From JBCDBH01 sp039184055 (GTDB lineage: Bacteria; Acidobacteriota; Thermoanaerobaculia; Multivoradales; J023), in assembly GCA_039184055.1 (NCBI GenBank), contig JBCDBH010000007.1, forward strand, positions 1-38,427: DNA of 38,427 nt, read 5' to 3'. How positions within the stretch are numbered: position 1 is the first letter of the stretch; every line of letters starts with the position of its first letter. Positions 7,861 through 16,810 of the stretch are shown here, one piece after another. The notes under the pieces are model-generated. The model saw only the letters and a program-made list of their open reading frames with translations. It was not told the origin of the DNA and ran no database searches. The translations under genes and the position numbers were made by a program.

Positions 7861-9582
7861 TCATTCTACCCTGTGCATGGTTTCACGCATCAGCGCGTGG
7901 TACGCCTCTTGGGTTTCTTCGAGCGGCGCCACGCCGAGCTCGTCGAGCAGGCCCTGGAGCCGAACGTATTGTCGTCGAATCAAGTCGCGTCGTCCGCGCT
8001 CGGCATACAGACGCATGACGGCGAGATGCACGTGCTCGTCGAACGGATCCTCGACCAAGATGGCGCGAAAGGCATCGAGCGCGTCGTGGGGGCGATCGAG
8101 ATCGACGAAAAGATCGCCGATCCCACGCAGCACGTCGAGATAACGACGGTGTAGCTCACGACGCTGCGTGACGATCCACGGCTGCTCGTCTTCGGCGAGC
8201 AGCGGCCCACGATACAACCGCCACGCGCCCCGCAACCCGCCGAGCGCCCGAGCCTTGTGCCCGCGTTCGAGCCACTCCCGCGCATTGGCTTCACGACGAC
8301 TGAAGCGATCGACGTCGATCCGCCAGCCGATCGCCGGATTGAGGCGGTAGAGACCATCGTGAAAGACGATCGGATTGGGCACTCCCGGCAATTTGCCGTC
8401 GAGCGCCCGGCGCGCGTCGCTCAGAGTGGGATGGAAGTTCTTGCGAATGGCCTCGCCCGCCGCATCCGGCCACACGGCGGTGATCAGATCGTCACGACTC
8501 GCGCGGTGATCGTCGGCGAGCGCCAAGAAAGCGACGACAAAGAGCGAGCGCCGGATCCGCCATTGGATTTCCACGGCGGGACGGTCACCGAGCACGCGAT
8601 CGACTCGAGGATGTCCGAAGAGCACCAGCTCGAAACGAACCTCGACCTCCTGCACCCGCAACACCGGCTCGCGCCGCTCGTCGTCGGTGAGCTCGGGAGT
8701 CGTCACGGGCGTCTCGCCCACGCCCCGATCGACGGCCAGCCAGCGACGCACCGTGGACTCCCAGCGCTCCGGCCGCCATTGCGTTGCGCGTCGTCCCGTC
8801 AACGCCCGACGCAAGAGGGTCGGAAGACGAAGCGGCGCCGACTCGTTGCCGGTCGGCACACACCAATAGCGCATCACCCGCTCGAGACTCGCCAGCGCCG
8901 CCGGGTCGTCGGCCAAGGCCCCACGCGCCCGTCGCAGATCGAGAGGCTCGGTGAGTGAGACTTCGAGCAAGACCTCGAGCACGTTGCGATCGAGTGCCGA
9001 GACGATCCGTTCGTCGACCAGAGCGACGAGCTCCTCCACCGCCTCTTCGCCACCTAGCCGGTGAGCGGGTCGAGCGGCCAGCCAGCGCAACGGTCCGTAC
9101 CAGCCGTCGGTGAGATCGTGAAGCCGCGTGACGACGTCGGCGTCGATGCCTCGGTGACCCGCATCACCGAGCAGTGTCGCCACCTCCGTGCGGGTGAGCA
9201 GCAAGGTGGTCGGACGGATCACCGTGACCCGATGCGCCGGTGGCGTCGTCAGTCGGTTGGTCACCACGATCACGCGCTGGCTGGGACGCAACGAACCGAG
9301 CACCGAGCCCAGCGCGGGTGGTACCTCGTCGGTGGCATCGTCGGGCGGCGGATCGTGACGCTCGGCTCCGCCCTCGTCGACCCACACCTGCAGGTCGTCT
9401 TCGGTGCCCGACGGTGGCAAAGGCGGCGCGTCGCGAGATTTCAAACGGAGCGCGGCGAGAAAAGCACGCGCGCCGCTCGACGGCCAGGTCACCAGCTGCA
9501 CGAGCGGTTGGTCGGAGGATCGGATCAACCGCAGCAGGCGTCCGAAATACGGCGGTGGTGCGGGCAGGACCGGGGCTTTCAT
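7861..9582 (-). CDS. BTAD-domain transcriptional regulator with degenerate STAND-like N-terminal region
   Basis: Using ATG at 9582, which overlaps the upstream glycosylase stop (ATGA), the protein has 573 residues. Residues about 1-300 resemble the ATPase part of MalT/LuxR-type STAND regulators, with phrases like VVTNRLTTPP and LTDGWYGPLRWLA. However, the expected P-loop is replaced by WPSSGARAF with no Lys-Ser/Thr, so ATP binding is doubtful. Residues about 314-425 are an OmpR-like winged helix, and about 425-567 a bacterial transcriptional activation domain with TPR-like helices (DALDAFRAILVEDPFDEHVH, RRQYVRLQGLLDELGV). Domain order is reversed relative to classical SARP activators. Targets are unknown; the glycosyltransferases downstream are candidates by position. 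A longer upstream start would run into the glycosylase gene and is unlikely. Confidence 0.82.
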   Translation of the reverse strand: MKAPVLPAPPPYFGRLLRLIRSSDQPLVQLVTWPSSGARAFLAALRLKSRDAPPLPPSGTEDDLQVWVDEGGAERHDPPPDDATDEVPPALGSVLGSLRPSQRVIVVTNRLTTPPAHRVTVIRPTTLLLTRTEVATLLGDAGHRGIDADVVTRLHDLTDGWYGPLRWLAARPAHRLGGEEAVEELVALVDERIVSALDRNVLEVLLEVSLTEPLDLRRARGALADDPAALASLERVMRYWCVPTGNESAPLRLPTLLRRALTGRRATQWRPERWESTVRRWLAVDRGVGETPVTTPELTDDERREPVLRVQEVEVRFELVLFGHPRVDRVLGDRPAVEIQWRIRRSLFVVAFLALADDHRASRDDLITAVWPDAAGEAIRKNFHPTLSDARRALDGKLPGVPNPIVFHDGLYRLNPAIGWRIDVDRFSRREANAREWLERGHKARALGGLRGAWRLYRGPLLAEDEQPWIVTQRRELHRRYLDVLRGIGDLFVDLDRPHDALDAFRAILVEDPFDEHVHLAVMRLYAERGRRDLIRRQYVRLQGLLDELGVAPLEETQEAYHALMRETMHRVE

Positions 9583-10418
9583 CAACCCTCGGCGGACTCG
9601 CGCAGGCGATCTCGAACGATCTGCATATCCTCCCAAGTCGGTCGCTTCCAGCTCGACGAGCGCAACAACGCCGCTGGGTGGTAAGTGACCCGCGTGTCGA
9701 CGCCGCGCACCTGCCACCAGCGGCCACGCATCCGGCCCAGCGACTGCTTGCTACCGAGCAGCGTCTGGGCCGCGACTTTGCCGAGCAGCACGATGACCCG
9801 AGGCTGGACGAGATCGATCTGGCTCTCGAGATAGCCACGACATGCCGCCACCTCGTCGGCCTGTGGATCGCGATTGTTCGGCGGTCGGCATTTGACGATA
9901 TTGGCGATGTAGACCGATCGGCGATCGAAATCGATCGCCTTGATGATCTTGTCGAGCAACTGCCCGGCGGCCCCGACGAACGGCAAACCACGACGATCTT
10001 CTTCGGCGCCCGGTCCTTCGCCGATGAACATCAGATCGGCATGCGGATCGCCATCGGCGAACACGACCTGATTTCGTCTCTCGGCCAAACGACAGGCCGT
10101 GCACGCCAGCGCGGTCGCGCGGATGGCGTCGAGCGCCTCACGGCGTGCTTCGGGCGTGGTGGGCAGATCGGCGCGCTCGATCGTGTCGAGCAACGAGCTC
10201 TGTTGAGCGGGTGGCGCGGCGGACGCGGTAGGTCGTGATCGTGGCGGCGAGGCGGCCGGTGGCGGCGTCTCGGTCGTCGCTCGAGACACCGAGGTCGACC
10301 GCGGAGTCGAGACACTCGACTCGGTTACCGACGGGGTTCCGAGATAGAGCTCGCGGAAACCGATGTCGTCGAGATGACCGAGCAGATCAGCCAGAGACGG
10401 GGGCAGCTGCTTCGACAC
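9582..10418 (-). CDS. Uracil-DNA glycosylase, family 4 (iron-sulfur)
   Basis: This enzyme removes uracil from DNA in base excision repair. The catalytic domain has motif A GEGPGAEEDRRG (residues 134-144), FVGAAGQLLDK, IVKCRPPNNRDP and the late motif TYHPAALLR. Four cysteines at 106, 109, 177 and 193 fit the 4Fe-4S ligands of the family. About 100 residues of Pro/Ser/Thr/Arg-rich, probably disordered sequence precede the domain, longer than in typical members. The start is GTG at 10418, inside the end of coaBC (32-bp overlap). Its stop overlaps the start of the BTAD gene, so repair enzyme and regulator are translationally linked. Confidence 0.93.
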   Translation of the reverse strand: MSKQLPPSLADLLGHLDDIGFRELYLGTPSVTESSVSTPRSTSVSRATTETPPPAASPPRSRPTASAAPPAQQSSLLDTIERADLPTTPEARREALDAIRATALACTACRLAERRNQVVFADGDPHADLMFIGEGPGAEEDRRGLPFVGAAGQLLDKIIKAIDFDRRSVYIANIVKCRPPNNRDPQADEVAACRGYLESQIDLVQPRVIVLLGKVAAQTLLGSKQSLGRMRGRWWQVRGVDTRVTYHPAALLRSSSWKRPTWEDMQIVRDRLRESAEG

Positions 10419-11640
10419 GGCTAAGCTCCTCGACCACGAGATCGATCACGCCTCGAGCGATTTCGGTCTTGGGTCGGCGTGTCAGCTCGACCGTCGAGCC
10501 TTGGGCTCGATAGACGCTCACCTCGTTGTGATCGACCTCGAATCCGATGTCACGTCGCGATACGTCGTTGACCACCAAGAGGTCGACTTGCTTGGCGGTC
10601 ATCTTGCGATGGGCTTCCGCCGGAGTCGGCGCGGTCTCGGCGGCGAATCCGACACGCACGGCATGCGGCGCGAGCGTGGCGAGACCGGCGAGAATATCGG
10701 GGTTGCGTTCGAGGGTCAGCTCGGGTGTGCCGTGCTGCTTCTTGAGCTTCGACACGGCGGCTTCACGAGGCCGGAAGTCCGCGACCGCCGCCGCCATGAC
10801 GACCACATCGGCATCGACCACATGCGCGTGCATCGCGGCCTGCATCTCGAGCGCCGTCACGACGTCGATACGCTCGACCCCCGCGGGCGTGTCGAGCGCC
10901 ACCGGTCCAGCGACCAACACCACCTTTGCGCCCAGACGGTAGGCCTCGGCGGCGAGCGCGAATCCCATCTTGCCACTCGACCGATTGCCGAGAAACCGGA
11001 CCGGATCGATCGGTTCGTGGGTCGGCCCGGCGCTGATCACGACTTTGCGCCCGGTGAGCATCGGCTCGACGGATGAAGTCTCGTGTTCCCGAGACCAACC
11101 TCCGCTCACGCTGGCAACGACTCTCGCGACGACCGTCTCGGGATCGGCCAATCGACCCATGCCGATTTCGCCCGATGCCAGCGGTCCCTCCTCCGGGCCG
11201 ACGATGTCGACACCCCGCTCGCGCAGGGTCGCGACATTGGCCTGGACCGCGGGCTGATGCCACATCTGGTCGTGCATCGCGGGCGCCAGCACCACGGGTC
11301 CGGCGAAGGCCATGATCGTCGTGGTGAGGAAATCGTCGGACAGACCGAGCGCGAGACGACCGATCACGTTGGCGGTCGCGGGCACGACGACGATGACGTC
11401 GGCCCACGACGCCGCGGTGATGTGGAGCTCGTCACCCGAACCATTGGGCGTCATCCACTCTTGTTGGTAGACCGGCTCGGTGGTCAAGACCTCGAGGGTG
11501 AGCGGGGTGACGAACGCGTTGGCGCTACGGGTCAGCGCGCAGCGTACCTGGTAGCCGGCGGCACGGAGCAAGCGAACCACCAGGATCGCCTTGTAGGCGG
11601 CGATGCCGCCACTGATACCGACGAGTACGCGACCGGCCAC
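10387..11640 (-). CDS. coaBC: Bifunctional phosphopantothenoylcysteine decarboxylase / phosphopantothenate-cysteine ligase
   Basis: The 417-residue protein carries out two steps of coenzyme A synthesis: it ligates cysteine to 4'-phosphopantothenate and decarboxylates the product. The N-terminal flavoprotein half (CoaC) shows GISGGIAAYKA, then PATANVIGRLALGLSDDFLTT and an APAMHDQMW segment. The C-terminal half (CoaB) begins near GRKVVISAGPTHEPIDPVRF and NRSSGKMG, and ends with the DLLVVNDVS segment typical of the ligase. Length is normal. The start is GTG at 11640, five bases after the rpoZ stop; the 3' end overlaps the glycosylase gene. The order gmk-rpoZ-coaBC is a common bacterial arrangement. 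Confidence 0.96.
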   Translation of the reverse strand: MAGRVLVGISGGIAAYKAILVVRLLRAAGYQVRCALTRSANAFVTPLTLEVLTTEPVYQQEWMTPNGSGDELHITAASWADVIVVVPATANVIGRLALGLSDDFLTTTIMAFAGPVVLAPAMHDQMWHQPAVQANVATLRERGVDIVGPEEGPLASGEIGMGRLADPETVVARVVASVSGGWSREHETSSVEPMLTGRKVVISAGPTHEPIDPVRFLGNRSSGKMGFALAAEAYRLGAKVVLVAGPVALDTPAGVERIDVVTALEMQAAMHAHVVDADVVVMAAAVADFRPREAAVSKLKKQHGTPELTLERNPDILAGLATLAPHAVRVGFAAETAPTPAEAHRKMTAKQVDLLVVNDVSRRDIGFEVDHNEVSVYRAQGSTVELTRRPKTEIARGVIDLVVEELSRVEAAAPVSG

Positions 11641-11645
11641 GGCTG

Positions 11646-11936
11646 TCAGGAATCGGACGGAGCGTCTGGCTCGTAGCTGGCGTCGCCGGCCACTTCGGTT
11701 TCGTCCACTTCGTCGACTTCGGGGGTCGGCGGCGCGCCGTACTCCCAGCGCAGCTCATCGGCCAACACCTCGCGCATGGCGACGCGCGTCACCGCGTCAT
11801 GAGGGGCGTCGTTCTGACGCGGTGCGGCGCGCATCAGCTGCTCGGCACGCTGAGCGGCGAGCAAGACAAAGCGGAATTTGCTATCGATCTTCTCTGGGAT
11901 TTCGTCCATGATCTCGTCCGAAGGGAGGTGGCTCAC
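11646..11936 (-). CDS. rpoZ: RNA polymerase omega subunit
   Basis: Omega helps fold and assemble the beta' subunit of RNA polymerase. The conserved core is EKIDSKFRFVLLAAQRAEQL, followed by a basic/hydrophobic helix and an acidic C-terminal tail (EVDEVDETEVAGDASYEPD). I prefer GTG at 11936, which overlaps the gmk stop as GTGA and gives 96 residues with the usual N-terminal stretch before the core. ATG at 11909 would give 87 residues and a shortened N-terminus. The context between gmk and coaBC is the standard one for rpoZ and supports the call despite weak overall conservation. Confidence 0.88.
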   Translation of the reverse strand: MSHLPSDEIMDEIPEKIDSKFRFVLLAAQRAEQLMRAAPRQNDAPHDAVTRVAMREVLADELRWEYGAPPTPEVDEVDETEVAGDASYEPDAPSDS

Positions 11937-12613
11937 CCGCGCGGCTCGGGTTCTCGAGTCTCGTCGAGGCGGAAATCGACCCATACCTGTTCGATGGCCG
12001 ATTGCATACGAGAACGTCGCGCGCGATGGGTGAGAATGATCGAGGCCAGCACTCGGCTGGCCCGCGAAGCGTCATCATTCACAATAACATAGTGGTATTC
12101 GCGACAACAGCGTAGCTCGTCGCCCGCCGCCGCGAGCCGTCGCTCGACCACCGCTTCGTGTTCGGTCTTGCGCGCTCGCAGCCGCCGCGCCAGCTCGTCA
12201 CGACTCGGCGGAAGAATGAACACGGCGATGGTCTCGGGACGTCGCTTCAGCACCTGCTCCGCTCCCTGGACATCGATGTCGAGCAGCACATCGACACCAC
12301 GCCGCAAACGCGAATCGACCTCGGCGAGCGAGGTGCCATAGCGATTGCCGTGCACCTCCGCCCACTCCAAAAAGGCGTTCGCTTCGACCATGCGGCTGAA
12401 TTCGGCGTCGGAAACGAAATGGTAGGCCTCGCCGTCGTTCTCACCACGGCGTGGTGCGCGGGTGGTGTGGCTGACCGCGAACTCGAGCGGCGGCGGTGGC
12501 AGCACGGCCGGATCGAAGAGGGTCCGAATCAAGGTTGTTTTGCCCGTTCCGGACGGCGCCGACACGATGAATACGTCACCGTAACCCGGCGCTTGCTCCT
12601 GTCGCCTCTCCAC
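11933..12613 (-). CDS. gmk: Guanylate kinase
   Basis: It phosphorylates GMP or dGMP with ATP, feeding GTP synthesis. The P-loop SAPSGTGKTT is near residues 18-27. The GMP-binding region (SHTTRAPRRGENDGEAYHF) and EWAEVHGNRYGTS follow in the usual order, then the DIDVQGAEQV Walker-B-like strand. Length (226 residues) is slightly above the usual 205-210 because of a short N-terminal extension. GTG at 12613 is preceded by GGGAGGA with an 8-nt spacer. It lies 17 bp after yicC, and its stop overlaps the rpoZ start. Confidence 0.96.
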   Translation of the reverse strand: MERRQEQAPGYGDVFIVSAPSGTGKTTLIRTLFDPAVLPPPPLEFAVSHTTRAPRRGENDGEAYHFVSDAEFSRMVEANAFLEWAEVHGNRYGTSLAEVDSRLRRGVDVLLDIDVQGAEQVLKRRPETIAVFILPPSRDELARRLRARKTEHEAVVERRLAAAGDELRCCREYHYVIVNDDASRASRVLASIILTHRARRSRMQSAIEQVWVDFRLDETREPEPRG

Positions 12614-12630
12614 TGGATCCGTCCTCCCGA

Positions 12631-13512
12631 CTATTCGACGTTCTGCGCTTGTTCACGCAGCTGTTCGCAGAGGTTCTTCGCCTCCAGCACGCGCTGCACC
12701 ATCTCCGCGTCGCGACACTTGGCCCCGGTCGTGTTGAGCTCGCGGAAGATCTCCTGAGCGAGAAAATCGAGGCGTTTACCGACCGCGCCGTCGGCGGCGA
12801 GCAGCTTGGCGAAATGATCGAGATGGCCACTCAATCGATCGAGCTCTTCGCTGACGTCATTGCGATCGACCAGGAGCGCCACCTCCTGGGCGAGCCGGTT
12901 GTCGTCGGGAAGCTCGTCGTGACTCAGCAGCTCCTGGATCCGCTGGCGTAAGTGAGTCGCCAAACGCGCCGGAATGATCGCGGCGCGTTCGCGTAGCTCA
13001 CCGGCCAAGGCCCGTAGGGAGTCGAGACGTTGACGCAAGGCCGACGCGACTGCGGCGCCTTCGGAGGCCCGCGCGTCGATCAATTGCTCCAAGGCACGAT
13101 CGACGATCGTAAAGAAAAAGGCCTCGTCTTCGGGGCTCCAGGGTTCGACCCGGTGCTCGACTTGAACCGTGCCACTGATCCGAAGCAGATCCGCGAAACG
13201 AACACCCGGTTCGATCCACCCCTTCTCGGCGAGACGGGTGGCGCTTTGGTGAACGGCCATGGCGAGACCGTCATCGACGCGCAGCGCCGCCGAACCGGAT
13301 TCATGGACATCGATCTCGACCGCGACCTCGATCCGTCCACGGTGCAGACGCTCACCCAAGTGACGACGTAGGGTGGGTTCGAGGTGTCGCGCCGACTCGG
13401 GAAGCCGCATGGTCAGGTCGAGATAGCGATGATTGACCGCCCGCAACGTGACGCTGATCCGACTGCCGCAATGCTCGGCGGTCGCTTGTCCGAATCCGGT
13501 CATACTGTGCAT
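12631..13512 (-). CDS. yicC: YicC family endoribonuclease-like protein
   Basis: The 293-residue protein matches the YicC family from end to end: MTGFGQA near the N-terminus, then RAVNHRYLDLTMRLP, and a C-terminal domain ending GAKCRDAEMVQRVLEAKNLCEQLREQAQNVE. E. coli YicC is described as an endoribonuclease, so RNA cleavage is the likely role. The start is ATG at 13512 with AGGA seven bases upstream; a second in-frame ATG at 13503 (MTGFG) is also possible. The yicC-gmk-rpoZ order is conserved in many bacteria. It is 72 bp downstream of msbA, and that gap holds two short imperfect copies of an AAACACTCA-type repeat but no clear promoter. Confidence 0.93.
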   Translation of the reverse strand: MHSMTGFGQATAEHCGSRISVTLRAVNHRYLDLTMRLPESARHLEPTLRRHLGERLHRGRIEVAVEIDVHESGSAALRVDDGLAMAVHQSATRLAEKGWIEPGVRFADLLRISGTVQVEHRVEPWSPEDEAFFFTIVDRALEQLIDARASEGAAVASALRQRLDSLRALAGELRERAAIIPARLATHLRQRIQELLSHDELPDDNRLAQEVALLVDRNDVSEELDRLSGHLDHFAKLLAADGAVGKRLDFLAQEIFRELNTTGAKCRDAEMVQRVLEAKNLCEQLREQAQNVE

Positions 13513-13584
13513 CGTCGTATCCTAAGCTCGATCGTAAGAAACAGTCGTTGAAAACCAGTCGCAAAACACTCAGTCGCGAAACAC

Positions 13585-15498
13585 TCAATCGTCAGCGGCA
13601 GCTTCAGGACGTTCGACGATCTCGGTGTCGTAGCGAAATTGGAGCTCGTACAGTCGCTTATACGCTCCCCCACGCGCCAAGAGCTCGTCGTGACTGCCCA
13701 CCTCGACGACCCGGCCGCCGTCGAGCACGACGATTCTGTCGGCTCGTTGCACGGTCGACAAGCGATGCGCGATCACCAACGCCGTACGCCCTTGCATGAG
13801 GTTGTAAAGAGCCTGCTGGACCAGCGCCTCGGACTCGCTGTCGAGATGCGAGGTCGCTTCATCGAGAATCAGAATCGGTGGATCCTTGAGCAACGCTCGG
13901 GCGATCGCCAGGCGCTGTCGTTGGCCACCGGAGAGTCGCATCCCGCCCTCACCGATCTCGGTGTCCCAGCCATCGGGCATGGCCTCGACAAAGCCATCGG
14001 CGTACGCCGCCGCCGCCGCTTCGCGCACCGCCTCGAGCGGCAGATCTTCACGCCCGTAGGCAACATTGTTTCGCACCGTGTCGTTGAACAACACCGTCTC
14101 TTGGGTGACGATGCCGATCAAGGCACGCAGGCTGGAGAGCGTGAGATCACGGATGTCGATACCGTCGATGGTTACCGCCCCGTTCTCGGGATCGAAGAAT
14201 CGCGGCAAGAGGTTGACCAGGGTCGATTTCCCGGCGCCGGACGGTCCGACCAACGCGACGACCTCACCGCGTCGAATGGTCAGATCGACATCGCGCAGCA
14301 CCTGTTCGCGGCCATAGGAAAAGGACACGTGATCGAGCACGATGGTGTCGTCGAAGGCGCCGAGCGTCTTGGCATCGGACTTCTCGACGATGTCGTTCGG
14401 CGCGTCGATGATCTCCTTCACACGCGCCGCCGCCGCCGCCGCTTCCTGGATCATCAGATTGACTTTGTTGAGCTTGCGTACCGGCTCCCAGAGCAGGATC
14501 AAGTTGACCAGGAAGGCGATGATCTCGGCGGGTGACAATTGTCCGGAGCGCACGATCCACCCGGCGTAGATCAAGAAGGCGCCAGCGGCGAGCGCCGCCA
14601 AGCCTTCGAGCAGCGGGCCCGCGGCGTTGGCGAGCAATTGGGTGCGTAACTTGACGCGCAAATGACGCTTGGTCGCTTCCATGAATCGGCCCAGCTCGAA
14701 GCCTTCCATGCCGAAAGCTTTGACCACTCGATGTCCACGCACCGCTTCGTTGATCAGGTTGGAAACGTCGGCCAACCGCTCCTGACTACGATGGCTGAAG
14801 CGCCGCATGCTCTTGCCCAGCGCGATGATCGGAAAGAAGAAGAGAGGCGCGCCGACCAAGCAGATCGCCGCCATTTGCGCGTGGGTGACGACCAACAAGT
14901 AGATCAAGCCGATGAGAGTCAACGACTGCTGCAAGAGGTCGAGCATCCGCGTGCTGACCGCGGTTTGCAAAACCGAAATGTCGTTGGCGAGCCGGCTCAC
15001 CAACTCGCCCGACGGGTGGCGATCGTAGAACCGGCTCGATTGCGCCAGGATCCGGCCATACAGATCGTTGCGGAGATCGTTGCTGGCGTTGAGCCCGACG
15101 ATTTGGAAGAGATAGCCGTTGAAGAACGCGCCGAGACTTCGCACCAAGAGAATGACCGCGAAGAGAATCGGCAGAAACGACAGGCTGTCCTCGGGAACGG
15201 CGAGCCAACTCTTGAGAGCCGCTAGACCTTCGTCGACCGCGCTGTGCAAATCGGGGACTTCGACCCCGAGCTGCTCCTCCGCACCGCTTTGACCCGAGTC
15301 ACCACCGGTCGCGAGCCCAGGCACGGAAAGCGATTCGAGATCGCTCTCGGTGGCGAGAAGAACCTCGGAGAAGAGCGGCCGCAACAGGCTGACCATCACC
15401 AGCGTCGTGATGACATAGACGCCTGACGCGAGCAAAACGAGAAAGATCCAATGGCTGTACTTCTTGATGTACCGCCAAAGAAAGCGTACCAAGCTCAT
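13585..15498 (-). CDS. msbA: ABC transporter, MsbA-type lipid A flippase
   Basis: The 637-residue half-transporter has about six N-terminal membrane helices (starting at YIKKYSHWIFLVLL) followed by an ATPase domain. The ATPase has Walker A GPSGAGKST, a signature region LSGGQRQRLAIARALL, Walker B ILILDEATSHLD and H-loop VIAHRLSTV. MsbA moves the lipid A-core from the inner to the outer leaflet of the inner membrane. The immediate neighbour is lpxB, whose stop overlaps this start (ATGA at 15495-15498), which supports lipid A as substrate over drug export. An extra loop of about 60 residues, rich in Gly/Ser/Glu, lies between the first two helices (around SDLESLSVPGLATGG) and looks larger than in E. 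coli MsbA. Confidence 0.88.
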   Translation of the reverse strand: MSLVRFLWRYIKKYSHWIFLVLLASGVYVITTLVMVSLLRPLFSEVLLATESDLESLSVPGLATGGDSGQSGAEEQLGVEVPDLHSAVDEGLAALKSWLAVPEDSLSFLPILFAVILLVRSLGAFFNGYLFQIVGLNASNDLRNDLYGRILAQSSRFYDRHPSGELVSRLANDISVLQTAVSTRMLDLLQQSLTLIGLIYLLVVTHAQMAAICLVGAPLFFFPIIALGKSMRRFSHRSQERLADVSNLINEAVRGHRVVKAFGMEGFELGRFMEATKRHLRVKLRTQLLANAAGPLLEGLAALAAGAFLIYAGWIVRSGQLSPAEIIAFLVNLILLWEPVRKLNKVNLMIQEAAAAAARVKEIIDAPNDIVEKSDAKTLGAFDDTIVLDHVSFSYGREQVLRDVDLTIRRGEVVALVGPSGAGKSTLVNLLPRFFDPENGAVTIDGIDIRDLTLSSLRALIGIVTQETVLFNDTVRNNVAYGREDLPLEAVREAAAAAYADGFVEAMPDGWDTEIGEGGMRLSGGQRQRLAIARALLKDPPILILDEATSHLDSESEALVQQALYNLMQGRTALVIAHRLSTVQRADRIVVLDGGRVVEVGSHDELLARGGAYKRLYELQFRYDTEIVERPEAAADD

Positions 15499-16622
15499 CG
15501 CGTCTCCTCGAATACCGTCAGCGTCGCGGTCGCCGCCCGTTCGACACTGCCCCCGTCGCCGAGCGCGGGTCGCAGCTCGGAAAGCCTCGTCCGCATGGTC
15601 CGAACCGCCTCACGATCGTTCACCAAAGCCGTAGCGACCTCGGCGACGTGTCGACCGTTGGCCTGCCCCTGGATCAATTCGGGAACGACCCGTTCATCGA
15701 GCACCAGATTCACCATGCACACATGAGGCAGACGCACCATGGTGCGGGCGATCCAATAGGTCCACGGCGCGAGCCGATACAACACCAGCATCGGCGTGGT
15801 GAGCAAGCCGACTTCGAGCGTCGCGGTGCCCGAGGCACACAGGGCGAGGTGGCTATCGGCGATTCGTCGAAAGCGGTCGTCACGCACCCGTTCGACCTCG
15901 GTCGCATCGAAGTCGGCGAGCAGCTCGTCGAAGATCGTACCGTCGACGCTCGGCGCCTCGATCAGGTTGACCTTGATCGACCCGGTGGCCGCCATCCGGC
16001 CGACGGCGTCGAGCATGACGGGAAGCAGGGAACGCACCTCGCCGTTGCGTGACCCGGGCAACAACGAAACTTCGAGCGGTCGACCGTCCGGCGGCGCGAT
16101 ATCCCATGCTTGAGGTAGCTGGGGAACCTCGTCGACCAGCGGATGACCGACATGCTCGGCTTGCACCCCGTGCTCGCGGTAAAAGGCCTCTTCGAACGGG
16201 AAAAGCACCAGCATCCGTGACACCGTGCGTGCGATCGTCTTGACGCGATTCTTGCGCCAGGCCCACACCTGGGGGCTGACGAAATAGACGATCGGAATGC
16301 CGCGTTCGTGCAGGCGTTGCGCGAGGCGAAGATTGAAGCCCGAAAAGTCGATCAGCACCGCGCCCGACACCTGGCGGCGATCGACCTCCTCGAGAACCGT
16401 GGCGAGAATTTGCTTGGCCCGTTCGAGAATCCGCAGCACCTCGACGAGGCCGACGACGGTGATCTCGCTGACGTCGGCCACGGGCTCGAGACCCACGTCT
16501 TCGAGCTCACGCCCACCGAGCCCGAATGCCGCGAGGTCGGGACGTCGCCGCTTCAAAGCCGAGAGCAGCCGAGCGCCGTGCAGATCTCCCGAAGCTTCGC
16601 CAGCGACGATGAGGAGGTTCAT
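15495..16622 (-). CDS. lpxB: Lipid-A-disaccharide synthase
   Basis: LpxB joins UDP-2,3-diacylglucosamine and lipid X into the lipid A disaccharide at the inner membrane. The 375-residue protein begins NLLIVAGEASGDLHGARLL, the family signature. It contains VLIDFSGFNLRLAQRL, YFVSPQVWAWRKNRVKTI and LLPGSRNGEVRSLLPVM, then CASGTATLEV near the donor site. Length is normal. The start is ATG at 16622, overlapping the stop of the small membrane gene (ATGA); a longer in-frame extension exists but would overlap that gene entirely. The lpxB-msbA coupling indicates a lipopolysaccharide-bearing outer membrane. Confidence 0.95.
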   Translation of the reverse strand: MNLLIVAGEASGDLHGARLLSALKRRRPDLAAFGLGGRELEDVGLEPVADVSEITVVGLVEVLRILERAKQILATVLEEVDRRQVSGAVLIDFSGFNLRLAQRLHERGIPIVYFVSPQVWAWRKNRVKTIARTVSRMLVLFPFEEAFYREHGVQAEHVGHPLVDEVPQLPQAWDIAPPDGRPLEVSLLPGSRNGEVRSLLPVMLDAVGRMAATGSIKVNLIEAPSVDGTIFDELLADFDATEVERVRDDRFRRIADSHLALCASGTATLEVGLLTTPMLVLYRLAPWTYWIARTMVRLPHVCMVNLVLDERVVPELIQGQANGRHVAEVATALVNDREAVRTMRTRLSELRPALGDGGSVERAATATLTVFEETR

Positions 16623-16810
16623 GGAAGCGGCGCGGGTGGCCCGGATGGAAAGAAGTACATCAGCCAACCGAGCGCCACGGCGCCGAGACTCAGACCGAGA
16701 AAGATCTTGAGAAAGAGAAAGAGCTGCGCCTTCCACTGACGCCGCCACAGGAGGCTGAAAAACGCTCCGATCAGGGCCGCGTGGATCACCATGAGCATGA
16801 GGTGACTCAT
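16619..16810 (-). CDS. Small membrane protein, two predicted helices, 63 aa
   Basis: The protein starts MSHLMLM and has two hydrophobic stretches, about residues 5-22 and 29-52, separated by the basic linker WRRQWKAQ, then a short PSGPPAPLP tail. I do not recognise a named family. Both ends use 4-nt overlaps: its ATG overlaps the stop of the upstream membrane gene (16807-16810) and its stop overlaps the lpxB start (16619-16622). This makes it a real, co-translated gene. Its place directly before lpxB suggests a role at the inner membrane in envelope assembly, but only by association. Confidence 0.72.
   Translation of the reverse strand: MSHLMLMVIHAALIGAFFSLLWRRQWKAQLFLFLKIFLGLSLGAVALGWLMYFFPSGPPAPLP

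Noticed and set aside
13513..13584. Short AAACACTCA-type repeats between yicC and msbA
   Set aside because: Only two imperfect short copies; too few to call a repeat family or operator.
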